64,000 nucleotides of DNA, from assembly GCF_001665395.1 (NCBI RefSeq), contig NZ_LZSG01000029.1:1-64000 (forward strand), given 5' to 3'. The stretch comes from Mycobacterium sp. 1164966.3. GTDB taxonomy: Bacteria; Actinomycetota; Actinomycetes; Mycobacteriales; Mycobacteriaceae. The notes under the pieces were generated by a model. It was not told where the DNA came from, made no database searches, and saw only the letters and a program-made list of their open reading frames with translations. Below are positions 8,485 through 16,973 of the stretch, piece by piece (within the stretch, counting starts at the first letter, position 1; every line of letters begins with the position of its first letter). The position numbers were made by a program, and so were the translations under genes.

Positions 8485-9980
8485 CGCATCCGCACCCAGG
8501 TGAACAATCCGCCGATCCAGGCAGCCAGTGGTAGCGCCGCAATGATCGCTGCGATCTCCACCCATTCGGCGGTCATGCGCACCAATGGGGTGAACCTGGT
8601 GATCGGCACCAGCAGCGCCGCCAGCAAGCCGGCGCCACCGAAGCCGGCCAGCACCAGTGCGCCCCACAGCACTGCGTAGGCTGAACCCGACTCGTGCACA
8701 ACGAATTTGAGCACGCCGGCGCAGACAGCTGCTGCGGCGCCGCAGACCAGCGCGGCGGCCTGCCACTTGTCGGCGAATGCCCTTCCCCGGCTGATGAAAA
8801 TCACCACGAACAGCGCTGCCAGCACGGCGGCCGGCACGCTGCGCTCACGACCCGGCATCAACGTGACCCATACGGCGCCCGGTAGCGCCAGCCCGGCTCC
8901 CACGCAGATACCGGTCAGCACGCTGTTGGCACGTACCGCCGCCGCCGCGATCAGCTCGCCGCGAGGAGTGGTGTCCGGATTCACGTCCTCGTCGGCATTC
9001 TCGGCGTCGTCGTGTACGGGCGCCACCACATCCGGGGGCAGACCGGCGCTGCGGCGGAACAGATCGCGTCCGGTGATCGACCCGAAGTACGGGGGGCGGA
9101 TCCGCGCGACCCAGAGCGCGATCGTCGGCGCCATGGTCAGCACCAGCAACAACGCGACCAACGCGCACATGCCCAGCCACTGGGCCGGAATCGGCCGCCA
9201 CATCCGCGCGGCCGCGACGGCACCGGAGAGTCCACACAGCGTCACGACGGCGGAGGCCACCTTGGTGTGGTGCCGCGTGGCTGCGGCGATTCCACAGGTC
9301 AGCACTGCGGCGGCCAACGCAGCAATGAACACGTGTGCGGAGCCGAGCTTTCCGGGCGGCCCGCCCGCGAGGCTTGCCACCAGGAGCGGGACCGCTACCC
9401 ACCCCAGTCCGTCGATCATGTCGGTGCGGCGCGGCCACCACCGCCACACCGCGGCCGCGCCACCGGCGGCCAGCAGGCCGGCGCCGCCGGTCACCATGCT
9501 CGGCAGCAGCGAATCACTCGCCCAACGCTGGCGGACGGCCAGTCCCAGCACCGTCGCCGCCACCATCGCCAGCATGAAAAGCGCCGTATGCGAGGCGGTT
9601 CGGACCGTAACCGGTTCGAACAGCTTCTTGCCGATCCGGGCCAGTCCGGTGGATAAGGACTCGTACTGCGGCTCGAAAGACTCGCCGTGCCCCGCGGGCA
9701 CCAGGGCGAGGGTGGCGCCATCCTCGACGCCGAGTTCGTCGAGCGTCTTGGTGACGTCCAGCCGCACACCGTTGGCCCTGTTCAATTCGTAGCCGACGCC
9801 GGGTTCCAGCCCGCCGAAACCGCGGCGCTTGAGCTCGTCGTTGAGCAGCTCGACGATGTCGTCCAGGAAAACCTCGATCGGCACGGATGCCGGATACACC
9901 TGCGAAACCAGGTGCTCACCACAGACGACCGCGACCGCGCAACGCGCCGGAAATGAGACTTTGCCCAGCACCGGGGTCAT
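8481..9980 (-). CDS. eccD2: ESX-2 integral membrane channel component EccD2
   Basis: A 499-aa EccD protein. The first ~90 residues form the ubiquitin-like cytosolic domain (start RCAVAVVCGEHLVSQVYPAS). They are followed by about eleven hydrophobic helices, interrupted by an acidic cytoplasmic loop (HDDAENADEDVNPD). EccD dimers line the membrane vestibule of the type VII complex. The ATG at 9980 shares one base with the TAA of the upstream ATPase gene and its TGA overlaps mycP2, so the run is tightly coupled. Length is close to Rv3887c. Confidence 0.92.
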   Translation of the reverse strand: MTPVLGKVSFPARCAVAVVCGEHLVSQVYPASVPIEVFLDDIVELLNDELKRRGFGGLEPGVGYELNRANGVRLDVTKTLDELGVEDGATLALVPAGHGESFEPQYESLSTGLARIGKKLFEPVTVRTASHTALFMLAMVAATVLGLAVRQRWASDSLLPSMVTGGAGLLAAGGAAAVWRWWPRRTDMIDGLGWVAVPLLVASLAGGPPGKLGSAHVFIAALAAAVLTCGIAAATRHHTKVASAVVTLCGLSGAVAAARMWRPIPAQWLGMCALVALLLVLTMAPTIALWVARIRPPYFGSITGRDLFRRSAGLPPDVVAPVHDDAENADEDVNPDTTPRGELIAAAAVRANSVLTGICVGAGLALPGAVWVTLMPGRERSVPAAVLAALFVVIFISRGRAFADKWQAAALVCGAAAAVCAGVLKFVVHESGSAYAVLWGALVLAGFGGAGLLAALLVPITRFTPLVRMTAEWVEIAAIIAALPLAAWIGGLFTWVRMR

Positions 9981-11008
9981 TAGCGCGGCCTGTCGGCATC
10001 TGGAATGTATTTGTCGGCCAATGTCGCAGTGATCTCAAATAGCCGTAGCCGCGTCTTTTTCTTCAGCTCATGCTGAGTATCGATAATCCCGCCCTTGGCG
10101 AGATACGGATCGTAAGGCATGAACTCGACCGTCGCGCCCGACTGGCCAAAGCGCTCGGTGAGATACGACCGTGCATCTTCGTCGTATTTGTTGCGGCTGT
10201 CGTTCAGAATGACCATGCTGCGGGACACCAATTCGTGATAGCCCAACGACCGCAGCAGATCGATCGCGCGAGTGACCGGCAGCGACGTGTCGACAGTCAT
10301 GCCGGATACGAATACCAGGGTGTCGCAGGAGTCCAGGACCGCCTTCATCACCGGGTGCTCGAGGTCGTCGGACGTGTCGACGACAATGACCGTGTGCGTT
10401 CTCCGCAGCCGTGACAACACGCCGGTGAACATCGAGGGTACCAACGGTCGCGGCTGGTCCGAGGCCCGGTTCCCGGCCAGCACGTCGAGGCCGATGTTGT
10501 TCTGCCCCAAGTGCTCTCGGATGTCCGCATAGCCTTGCACGTCAGTGTCGTTCAGCACGGCCGCATAGTCGCCCGGCGGCGATTCGTCGATGCGTCCGGC
10601 CAGCGTCCCGAAGCCGGGCGCCGCGTCCACCGCCACCACGTTCTCGGGACGGCACTCGCGGAACGCCGCACCGATGCACGCGGTCATCGTGGTCTTTCCG
10701 ACGCCGCCCTTGCCGGAGACCACCCCGATCACATACTGCTTTCGGATGTGGCGCCGTATCCTCTCCTGCAATTCCCGATAATGCCTCTCCGCGGGCGATT
10801 CGCCGAAGTTAAGGGTCTTGAACGACAGGCGATACACGCCTTTACGCCAGCCCGAGCCCGGCGGAATTTTGCGTGGCGCGACCATATCGGAGATACGCAA
10901 TGTGCCGGATACCGAATCCAGCCTTTGATAACGCGCGGAAGGTGTTTCTCTACTGACCTGTCCGCCCTTTTCGGCAGAATCGGGTGATGTGGTCCACGGA
11001 CTGGTCAC
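9980..11008 (-). CDS. ESX-2 associated MinD/ParA-like ATPase (Rv3888c-type)
   Basis: 342 aa, about the length of Rv3888c. A basic N-terminal ~100 residues precede a deviant Walker A (SGKGGVGKTTMTA), a VAVDAAPGFGTLAGRID switch and a VIVVDTSDD strand. The start at 11008 is GTG. Each ESX locus that carries such a gene places it beside eccD/espG. EspI is the best studied relative and links ESX-1 activity to ATP level. It lies in the minus-strand ESX-2 run, 34 bp after espG2. It is related to the partial ATPase at the left edge of the window, the conserved block being the Walker A and R-I-D segment. Confidence 0.85.
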   Translation of the reverse strand: MTSPWTTSPDSAEKGGQVSRETPSARYQRLDSVSGTLRISDMVAPRKIPPGSGWRKGVYRLSFKTLNFGESPAERHYRELQERIRRHIRKQYVIGVVSGKGGVGKTTMTACIGAAFRECRPENVVAVDAAPGFGTLAGRIDESPPGDYAAVLNDTDVQGYADIREHLGQNNIGLDVLAGNRASDQPRPLVPSMFTGVLSRLRRTHTVIVVDTSDDLEHPVMKAVLDSCDTLVFVSGMTVDTSLPVTRAIDLLRSLGYHELVSRSMVILNDSRNKYDEDARSYLTERFGQSGATVEFMPYDPYLAKGGIIDTQHELKKKTRLRLFEITATLADKYIPDADRPR

Positions 11009-11042
11009 GATGCCGCTACTAACATATTGCGATACCTCTCGA

Positions 11043-11885
11043 CTACACGACTTTGCGGTACGAATACCACTCTTGATCGGCGGGCAGCCGCCGCATCAAC
11101 CGGTTGAGCGCAGCAGCGACGTTGCTCCTGGTGCCCGGGGCGATGATCATCCATTTCTTGCCGCCGGCCCCGCCCGAGTAGGCGTGCTCGGCGACCAATC
11201 TTCCCTGTGGAGTGTCGATGATCGTCACCACGCTCGGCTCGACGTATGCGCGGGTGGGTCGGCCGGTCTCCACGCCGGACTGGATCGCGACGATCGAGGC
11301 CTGGGCTGAGCGCTCGGGGTCGGTGGCCAATGCGAGCGTCTGCATCTGGTCGGCCTCCAGTCCCTGGCTGTCCAGGAATCTGCGTAGTTCCGTCCGGCTG
11401 GTTGCGGCGGTCTGCATGGCGTCCGCGTCCAGCGTGACTGGTCGCAGTGCGACGGGTTCCTTCGTCCCGCACAAGCGCTCAATCTGTGTGCTCAGCGCAG
11501 CACTGGCCGCGGCTTCGGAGCTGGCCGTTCCCGCCCCGCTGATCCGTACCAGGTCCGCCGACCGTTCGATCGCCACCCACCATTGCGCGAAGCGGGCGAG
11601 CAGCACCCGCGCCGGTTCATCGGCTTCTGGTGCACCGATTTGCATGAGCAGCGCGATGTCGCGACGGGAGAGTACGGTCAGCCACTCCACCACGGCAGTG
11701 TCGACCGTGTCCGACGCGTCGATGACGCCGGCCGCCCGAAGTTCGGCCGTCACCGGGTGCTCGAGCGCCAACCGCTTGGGCTCGACGCTGGGCAGGTGTG
11801 GCCGCAAGCCCAGCTCGGGCGCGAGAACTTCGATACCCGTGAGCACCTGAAGAGCCCACAGGCCGTCGACTGTGGTGGTTAACAC
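11043..11885 (-). CDS. espG2: ESX-2 specific PE/PPE chaperone EspG2
   Basis: A 280-aa EspG-family cytosolic chaperone, which binds the tip of PPE proteins of its own ESX system. The frame runs up to a TTG at 11933, but GTG 11885 is preferred. It gives the same N-terminus (LTTTVDGLW) as Rv3889c, and it avoids placing the N-terminus inside the strong hairpin at 11905-11931. Typical EspG landmarks are the EWLTVLSRRD helix and a C-terminal WYSYRKVV. Its natural clients PE36/PPE69 are missing from this locus; the only PE/PPE pair in the window is at 50549-52019. Confidence 0.87.
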   Translation of the reverse strand: MLTTTVDGLWALQVLTGIEVLAPELGLRPHLPSVEPKRLALEHPVTAELRAAGVIDASDTVDTAVVEWLTVLSRRDIALLMQIGAPEADEPARVLLARFAQWWVAIERSADLVRISGAGTASSEAAASAALSTQIERLCGTKEPVALRPVTLDADAMQTAATSRTELRRFLDSQGLEADQMQTLALATDPERSAQASIVAIQSGVETGRPTRAYVEPSVVTIIDTPQGRLVAEHAYSGGAGGKKWMIIAPGTRSNVAAALNRLMRRLPADQEWYSYRKVV

Positions 11886-11904
11886 GTTGTCCAGACCCAA
11901 CCAG

Positions 11905-11931
11905 GGGGGCGCACGCAGCGCGTGCGCCCCC
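11905..11931 (-). terminator. strong hairpin between esxC and espG2
   Basis: A perfect 12-bp GC-rich stem, GGGGGCGCACGC (11905-11916) and GCGTGCGCCCCC (11920-11931), with a 3-nt loop. It starts 15 bp after the esxC stop. There is no U-run on the transcribed strand. It probably attenuates read-through or protects the esxD-esxC message from 3' decay, so that the substrates exceed the machinery. Confidence 0.65.
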
Positions 11932-11945
11932 AATTAGCTTGCGGT

Positions 11946-12233
11946 TTAGATGAAGAAGCTTTGGACGTTGGCGTCGGTGACTTGGGCGCTTTCCATCGTG
12001 CCGTCCACCACCCGGTGATGCTGGGTTATGTGATGGGCCAGGTTCTCCAGCCCGTCCAGCATCTGCCGTTGCGCATCGAAGTAGGCCGTCGCGCCCTTGC
12101 CCAAGAAGTAATCGGCCAGCGCCTGAGTCCGCTGGAGGATGTCCTGATGGATTTCCATCAGATGCGCTGCCCGCTGAGCGGTATCGGAGGAGAAAGCTCC
12201 GATGGCCGCATAGTTGTAGGTGATCTCACTCAT
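11946..12233 (-). CDS. esxC: ESAT-6-like protein EsxC (WXG100 family)
   Basis: A 95-aa WXG100-family small secreted protein, corresponding to Rv3890c. It is a two-helix hairpin with no signal peptide. The usual W-x-G turn is replaced by F-L-G (residues 43-45, in YFLGKGATAYF). EsxC of M. tuberculosis also has a Phe there, so this looks like a family trait rather than decay. The ATG at 12233 has GGGAG 6 bp upstream. It is cotranscribed with esxD, the presumed heterodimer partner, 52 bp upstream. Confidence 0.9.
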   Translation of the reverse strand: MSEITYNYAAIGAFSSDTAQRAAHLMEIHQDILQRTQALADYFLGKGATAYFDAQRQMLDGLENLAHHITQHHRVVDGTMESAQVTDANVQSFFI

Positions 12234-12285
12234 GTACTGCTCCCTAGGGTGAAGTTTTGAATTGGATTCCGGCAGACGGTTCGTT

Positions 12286-12612
12286 CTAGGTCGTTGCGGC
12301 GCCGAACAGACTCTGTATGCCGTGCGCGGCGTCGTCTTCGTGATGCTCGAAGAGCACTGCGGTTTTTCCGAGGCCGGCGGTCAGGCGTTGACCGCCGGTG
12401 ATGGTCTGCGTGAGGTCGTGGTGAATTTGAGCAGCCGTCGCGAGGGAGGCGGTACTGGCCTGGCCACTCCATGACGAGACGTTGACGACGTCCTCGTGGC
12501 CGTGCAGGTACTCGTTTGCGATTGCCGTTGCGGTCTGCAGCGCCGACTCGATGTGCTGCTGAGTGGTCCGCAGCAATTCCGTAAACGCCTTCGTCGTACC
12601 GCCGTCTGCCAT
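12286..12612 (-). CDS. esxD: ESAT-6-like protein EsxD (WXG100 family)
   Basis: 108 aa, like Rv3891c. The W-S-G motif is at residues 48-50, between two amphipathic helices. The C-terminal region holds FEHHE, which may stand for the YxxxD/E type VII export signal with Phe in place of Tyr. The ATG at 12612 has GGAG 6 bp upstream. It is the first gene of the retained ESX-2 block; upstream (12613-12786) only 174 bp separate it from a Ser/Thr kinase gene in the same direction, where M. tuberculosis has PPE69. Confidence 0.9.
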   Translation of the reverse strand: MADGGTTKAFTELLRTTQQHIESALQTATAIANEYLHGHEDVVNVSSWSGQASTASLATAAQIHHDLTQTITGGQRLTAGLGKTAVLFEHHEDDAAHGIQSLFGAATT

Positions 12613-12786
12613 GTGTTTCTCCTCGATTTCCTAAGCTCCCGGGGCCGGGTTCTGCGTAAACGTAGATCGGCTGTCGCAGGCTGTCACTTCACTGTCCGCG
12701 GAGGCTCGCGCGCAAAACGGGCGGTTCAGTGGACAACAGGATGCCCCACGTGTCAAACGGAAGATCGCTTGGGTAGCGGGCGTTGC

Positions 12787-14826
12787 TTAGTCGCCGGTGC
12801 GGGTGAAGCTCTCGTCGTAAGCCTGACTGCGGCATTTCGACCCGGGCGCCAGATCCGCGTAGCCGTGCCCGGCGAGCTTCGGAATGGGGTCCTCGGCCGG
12901 TTGCGGAATCTGCAGCGAGGCCGTGCTGGTGACGTGGGCGGTGCCGCCCAACGAGCAGGTGGAGTCGAACTCGGTATTGCGGGTCCAGGTTCCGTTCGCG
13001 AAGACGAACACCTGGTCGGTGTCGTTCTTCGTGTCGAGGAAGGCGCTCACACACCGATCGCCGGTGCGCAGGCAGTCAGTCCGCACACCCAATTGGTCGA
13101 CCCACTTGTCGCCGTTGGCATAGATGGTCGTGCTCTCGTAGCGGCCATGCAGTCCACCGGCTGGCGACACCACGCGTCGCGGCAGGCTCGCCGGGTCGGG
13201 CAGCAGCGTGGTATCGGTGTCGGCTGTTCGGGTGAACGTCACGCTCCGCTTGAGAAAACACCCGTTGGTCGTGGCTTGGGTGTATTCACCGGTCATGGCT
13301 CCTTCGGCCTGCGGCTGGACCGAGATCACGTTCCACGCCTCGTCGTTGTCTCGGTTGCCGCACTTTCTCCGCGACGTGGTGACGGCGAGCCAGCCCGCAC
13401 CGACCTTGTCGAAAACCACGTCCTTCGCGGGATACCGGCCGCCGCTTGCCGCCGTAGCCACGCAGTTGGCGTCGCTACATGCCGACCGAAGCCGCCAGGA
13501 CTCCGAAAATGCTCCCGCGTCAGCGTCCTGAGCAGGGGTTCCACTCGACAGGGCCGCGGGACCCAGCTCTGCGGTGAAGGTGCCGGTGAAGGGACCGGTG
13601 TTGGGATTGGCAGACGCTGTCGGACCAGGGTGCGGACCAGCACCCTCGTCGTCGGAATTGGACAAGACGAGCGCTACCACCCCGCCTACGACGACGACCG
13701 CCGTGCCGATGCTCGCGAGCGCAATGAGCGGACCCTTGCGGGATTGCTTGGGCGCCGGCGGGGGCGCGCCATAGAACATCGGCCGGTACTGATTGAGGTC
13801 AGCAGGACCGCTGGGCGGCGGCATGGGCGATTGCTGGGGAGCCGACGGGGGCTGGCCGTACGGCATCGGCCGGTACTGGGCGGGGCCGACGGACGATGGA
13901 CCGCTCGGGGGCGCCGCATGGTTGACGTGGCCGTATTGCGGTTGCCAGGTGGACCGGGTGTGCGCGAAATGTCCAGCGGCCGTCGGTGCTGGAGGGTTGG
14001 GTATCGTCACCGGGCCGGTGGCAGCGGCTGTCGCGGCACGTGCCAGTTCGCGTGTGGTGGTGTATCGGTCGTCGGGTCTTTTGGCCATTCCCTTGGCGAT
14101 CACCGCGTCCAGCTGTGCGGGTACGTCCGGACGCCGTTCGGACGGGCGTGGCGGCGGCAGGCTGAGATGCCCGCCCATTTGTTGCTCCAGGCTGTTTCCT
14201 GGGAAGGGCTGGCTGCCGGTCAGGCACTCGTAGAGCACGCAGGCCAGCGCATAGATGTCGGCTCGCGCGTCGGTCTGGTCGGCGGTGATCCGCTCTGGAG
14301 CCAGGTAGGCCCAGGTGCCGATGACGTGGGCGGTCCCCGTCAGGCTGCTTTGACCGGCGGCGCGGGCGATCCCGAAGTCGATCAGATACGCGAAGTCGTC
14401 ATCACAGACCAGGATGTTGGACGGCTTGACGTCTCTGTGCACGAGGTTGACCTGATGCGCGGCGTGCAGTGCCGAGGCGACCTGGTCGATGATTCGCACC
14501 GCCCGTCCCGGGTCCATCCGCCCCTCGCTCAGGATGCCCTGCAGGTCGCGTCCCTTGATCAGTCTCATCGTCACGAAGAGCCGCCCGTCGATCTCGCCGA
14601 AGTCGTAGATCGGCACTACGTGCGGCTCATCGAGCCCCGCGGCGGATTTGGCTTCGCGGCGGAAGCGTTCCTGGAACACCACGTCGTCGGCGAACTCGGT
14701 GGGCAGGACCTTCAGAGCCACTACTCGCTCGGTGACGGTGTCGAACGCGCGCCACACCTCGCCCATGCCGCCCCGGCCCAGCAGATCCAGCAAACGGTAG
14801 CGTCCGAACGGCGTCCCGCTTTCCAA
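12787..14826 (-). CDS. transmembrane Ser/Thr protein kinase with duplicated 4-Cys ectodomain
   Basis: A 679-aa receptor-type eukaryotic-like kinase. The TTG at 14826 is chosen because GGAGG lies 5 bp upstream (14832-14836). Kinase motifs are complete: GRGGMGEV glycine loop, VALKVL lysine, HRDVKPSN catalytic loop, IDFGIA and GTWAYLAPE. A Pro/Gln/Tyr-rich juxtamembrane linker (about 280-380) leads to one membrane helix (ALASIGTAVVVVGGVVALVL). The ectodomain has eight cysteines in two similar modules; each has a C-x(4-6)-C-V pair, two more cysteines and an FTRT end. It resembles the PknH/PknJ group, but I cannot name it. It occupies the position of PPE69-PE36-eccC2-eccB2 upstream of esxD. Confidence 0.85.
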   Translation of the reverse strand: MESGTPFGRYRLLDLLGRGGMGEVWRAFDTVTERVVALKVLPTEFADDVVFQERFRREAKSAAGLDEPHVVPIYDFGEIDGRLFVTMRLIKGRDLQGILSEGRMDPGRAVRIIDQVASALHAAHQVNLVHRDVKPSNILVCDDDFAYLIDFGIARAAGQSSLTGTAHVIGTWAYLAPERITADQTDARADIYALACVLYECLTGSQPFPGNSLEQQMGGHLSLPPPRPSERRPDVPAQLDAVIAKGMAKRPDDRYTTTRELARAATAAATGPVTIPNPPAPTAAGHFAHTRSTWQPQYGHVNHAAPPSGPSSVGPAQYRPMPYGQPPSAPQQSPMPPPSGPADLNQYRPMFYGAPPPAPKQSRKGPLIALASIGTAVVVVGGVVALVLSNSDDEGAGPHPGPTASANPNTGPFTGTFTAELGPAALSSGTPAQDADAGAFSESWRLRSACSDANCVATAASGGRYPAKDVVFDKVGAGWLAVTTSRRKCGNRDNDEAWNVISVQPQAEGAMTGEYTQATTNGCFLKRSVTFTRTADTDTTLLPDPASLPRRVVSPAGGLHGRYESTTIYANGDKWVDQLGVRTDCLRTGDRCVSAFLDTKNDTDQVFVFANGTWTRNTEFDSTCSLGGTAHVTSTASLQIPQPAEDPIPKLAGHGYADLAPGSKCRSQAYDESFTRTGD

Positions 14827-14976
14827 GGCCGCCTCCAAGCAACGGGTCAGCAACTCTTAGCCGGAACGATAAACCCCCGAAAGGCAAACCACTAAAGAAC
14901 GCCGCTGTTGCAAAACTCGCTGTAGTTATTGAAGCCTGCTGCCAACCTCCTCGGTTCAGTCGCAACGACGCGCCCG

Positions 14977-15486
14977 TTACAGACCGCTTGCGCCGTCGGC
15001 GAGGCCGTCGCCATCGCTGTCTGTAAGCCGCACATTCCAGTGACCGTCGCCATCGGTGTCGACGTATCCGGTGACCCCGTTTTCGCCGGCGCACAACACC
15101 CGGTCGGCCACACCATCGCCGTCCGCGTCGAGCAACCGGTCGTCGAGTTGGCCCTGACCGTCGAAGTCGATCAGCGGGCCGCCGGTGTGTTCGGCGCCGT
15201 CGAGACCGAACCACCGCAGCTGGCCGCTACGGTCCACGGCCACCGACCACGTCCCGGATCCGTCATCGGTGAAGTAGCTTTCCGGGGTGCCGTCGTCGTC
15301 GAGGTCGACCACGGCGTGATCAGCCACCCCGTCGCCGTCGAGGTCGGCCAGGGCATCATCGTGCCTACCGTCGCCGTCGACATCCAGGCCGATCGCGTCG
15401 AGGCGGCCGTCGCCGTTGAGGTCCAGGTCGAACGGACGATTCCAGATTGACGCCGTGCCGTCGGCGCCGCCGATGCAATACTCCAT
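14977..15486 (-). CDS. Rv3906c-like protein with Asp-rich calcium-binding-type repeats
   Basis: 169 aa, the same length as Rv3906c. It consists of about ten short repeats of the D-x-D-G-D-G-x-x-D type (for example DLDGDGVADHA, DADGDGVADRV, DSDGDGLADGA). This pattern is seen in EF-hand-like loops, thrombospondin type 3 and dockerin repeats, and suggests Ca2+ binding. No signal peptide or membrane helix is visible. Start ATG 15486 lies 24 bp after the pcnA stop on the same strand, so cotranscription with pcnA is likely. No function is established as far as I know. Confidence 0.8.
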   Translation of the reverse strand: MEYCIGGADGTASIWNRPFDLDLNGDGRLDAIGLDVDGDGRHDDALADLDGDGVADHAVVDLDDDGTPESYFTDDGSGTWSVAVDRSGQLRWFGLDGAEHTGGPLIDFDGQGQLDDRLLDADGDGVADRVLCAGENGVTGYVDTDGDGHWNVRLTDSDGDGLADGASGL

Positions 15487-15510
15487 GCATTGTTAGATGG
15501 TTCGCGACGG

Positions 15511-16956
15511 CTAGGGGTTCCCCTTCGATTTCCACCACGAGAGCAGTTCGGCCGTTGCCTCGTCGCGGGAAAGCGGTCCGCGGTCCAGCCGTAGCTCTTT
15601 GAGATAGCGCCACGCTTCGCCCACTTGCGGGCCCGCAGGGATGCCGAGCAGCTCCATGATCTGGTTACCGTCCAGGTCGGGGCGGACCCGGTTCAGATCC
15701 TCTTGGGCGGCCAGTTCGGCGATCCGCGCCTCCAGCCGGTCATAGTTGGCCTGCAGGCGAGCGGCCCGGCGCTTGTTTCGGGTAGTGCAGTCGGCGCGCA
15801 CTAGCTTGTGCAGCCGCGACAGCAGCGGTCCCGCGTCGGTGACGTACCGGCGTACCGCCGAATCGGTCCATTTGCCGTCGCCGTAGCCGTGGAACCGCAG
15901 ATGCAGGTAAACCAGCTGAGAGACGTCGTCGACCATCTGTTTCGAGTACTTCAGCGCCCGCATCCGCTTGCGGACCATCTTGGCGCCGACCACCTCGTGA
16001 TGGTGGAAGCTCACACCGCCGTCGGGTTCGTGCCGGCGGGTGGCGGGCTTGCCGATGTCGTGCAGCAGGGCGGCCCAGCGCAGCACCAGGTCCGGACCCG
16101 CATCCTCCAGCGCGATCGCTTGGCGCAGCACGGTCAGCGAATGTTGGTACACGTCCTTGTGTTGGTGGTGTTCGTCGATGGCCATCCGCATGCCGCCGAT
16201 CTCGGGCAATACCACCTCACCCATTCCGGATTGCACCAACAGGTCGATGCCGGCGACCGGGTCGTCCCCCAGCAGCATCTTGTCCAATTCGGCGGCCACC
16301 CGCTCGGCGCTGATGCGGGCCAGTTGAGGAGCCATCTGCTCGATCGCGGTCCGCACCCGCGGCGCCACGGTGAACCCGAGTTGGGACACGAACCTCGCCG
16401 CGCGCAGCATCCGCAGCGGGTCGTCACCGAAGGACCGCGATGGCGCCGCCGGGGTGTCCAATTCCCGGGCGCGCAGTGCCGCCAAACCGCCCAGCGGGTC
16501 AAGGAACTCGCCCGGTCCGCTGCCCGTGATGCGGACAGCCATCGCATTGACCGTGAAATCGCGGCGCACCAGGTCGTCTTCGAGGCGGTCGCCGAAGCAG
16601 ACCTCTGGATTGCGCGACACCTGGTCGTACCGATCGGCGCGGAACGTGGTGATCTCCAGCCGGTAATTGTCTTTGCCGACGCCGACTGTGCCGTATTCGA
16701 TCCCGGTGTCCCACAGCGCATCGGCCCACCCCTGCAGCGTTTGTTGCACCTGCTCGGGGTGTGCGTTGGTGGTGAAGTCCAGGTCCGGAGAGTTCAACCT
16801 GCCGAGCAAGGCATCGCGCACCGACCCGCCCACCAGATACAGCTCGTGGCCTGCGGCGTCGAACGCCGAGCCGAGCCCGCGCAGCACCGATGAGTGCTGA
16901 TTCAGCGCGACCGCGGCTTTGGTCAGCAGTTCGGCATCCTGGGCGAGTTCAGGCAC
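15511..16956 (-). CDS. pcnA: CCA-adding tRNA nucleotidyltransferase PcnA
   Basis: 481 aa, matching Rv3907c. The class II nucleotidyltransferase head has LVGGSVRDALLG and the metal-binding DLDF pair (residues ~42-62). The ERxxxDDxxRRDFTVNAM-type block follows (ERDRL-equivalent: DRLEDDLVRRDFTVNA). An HD domain lies in the middle (WAALLHDIGKPATR, with HHHEVVGA). It repairs or adds the 3' CCA of tRNAs; the two tRNA genes in this window do not encode CCA. Divergent from mutT4, with a repeat array between them. Confidence 0.93.
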   Translation of the reverse strand: MPELAQDAELLTKAAVALNQHSSVLRGLGSAFDAAGHELYLVGGSVRDALLGRLNSPDLDFTTNAHPEQVQQTLQGWADALWDTGIEYGTVGVGKDNYRLEITTFRADRYDQVSRNPEVCFGDRLEDDLVRRDFTVNAMAVRITGSGPGEFLDPLGGLAALRARELDTPAAPSRSFGDDPLRMLRAARFVSQLGFTVAPRVRTAIEQMAPQLARISAERVAAELDKMLLGDDPVAGIDLLVQSGMGEVVLPEIGGMRMAIDEHHQHKDVYQHSLTVLRQAIALEDAGPDLVLRWAALLHDIGKPATRRHEPDGGVSFHHHEVVGAKMVRKRMRALKYSKQMVDDVSQLVYLHLRFHGYGDGKWTDSAVRRYVTDAGPLLSRLHKLVRADCTTRNKRRAARLQANYDRLEARIAELAAQEDLNRVRPDLDGNQIMELLGIPAGPQVGEAWRYLKELRLDRGPLSRDEATAELLSWWKSKGNP

Positions 16957-16973
16957 GTTCGATCAGCCTAGTC

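Noticed and set aside
10921..10960. possible third parS in the Rv3888c-like gene (it also encodes VSRET)
   Set aside because: The DNA reads GTCAGTAGAGAAACA in that frame, which lacks the CACGTG core; only the peptide coincides.
11946..12233. loss of WXG in EsxC as a sign of gene decay
   Set aside because: EsxC orthologues also carry Phe at this position as I recall, and the rest of the protein is intact.
12496..14895. 799-aa open frame on the plus strand opposite the kinase gene
   Set aside because: It is the antisense of a clear kinase with full motifs. Long antisense frames are common at this GC content; its translation has no recognisable domain.
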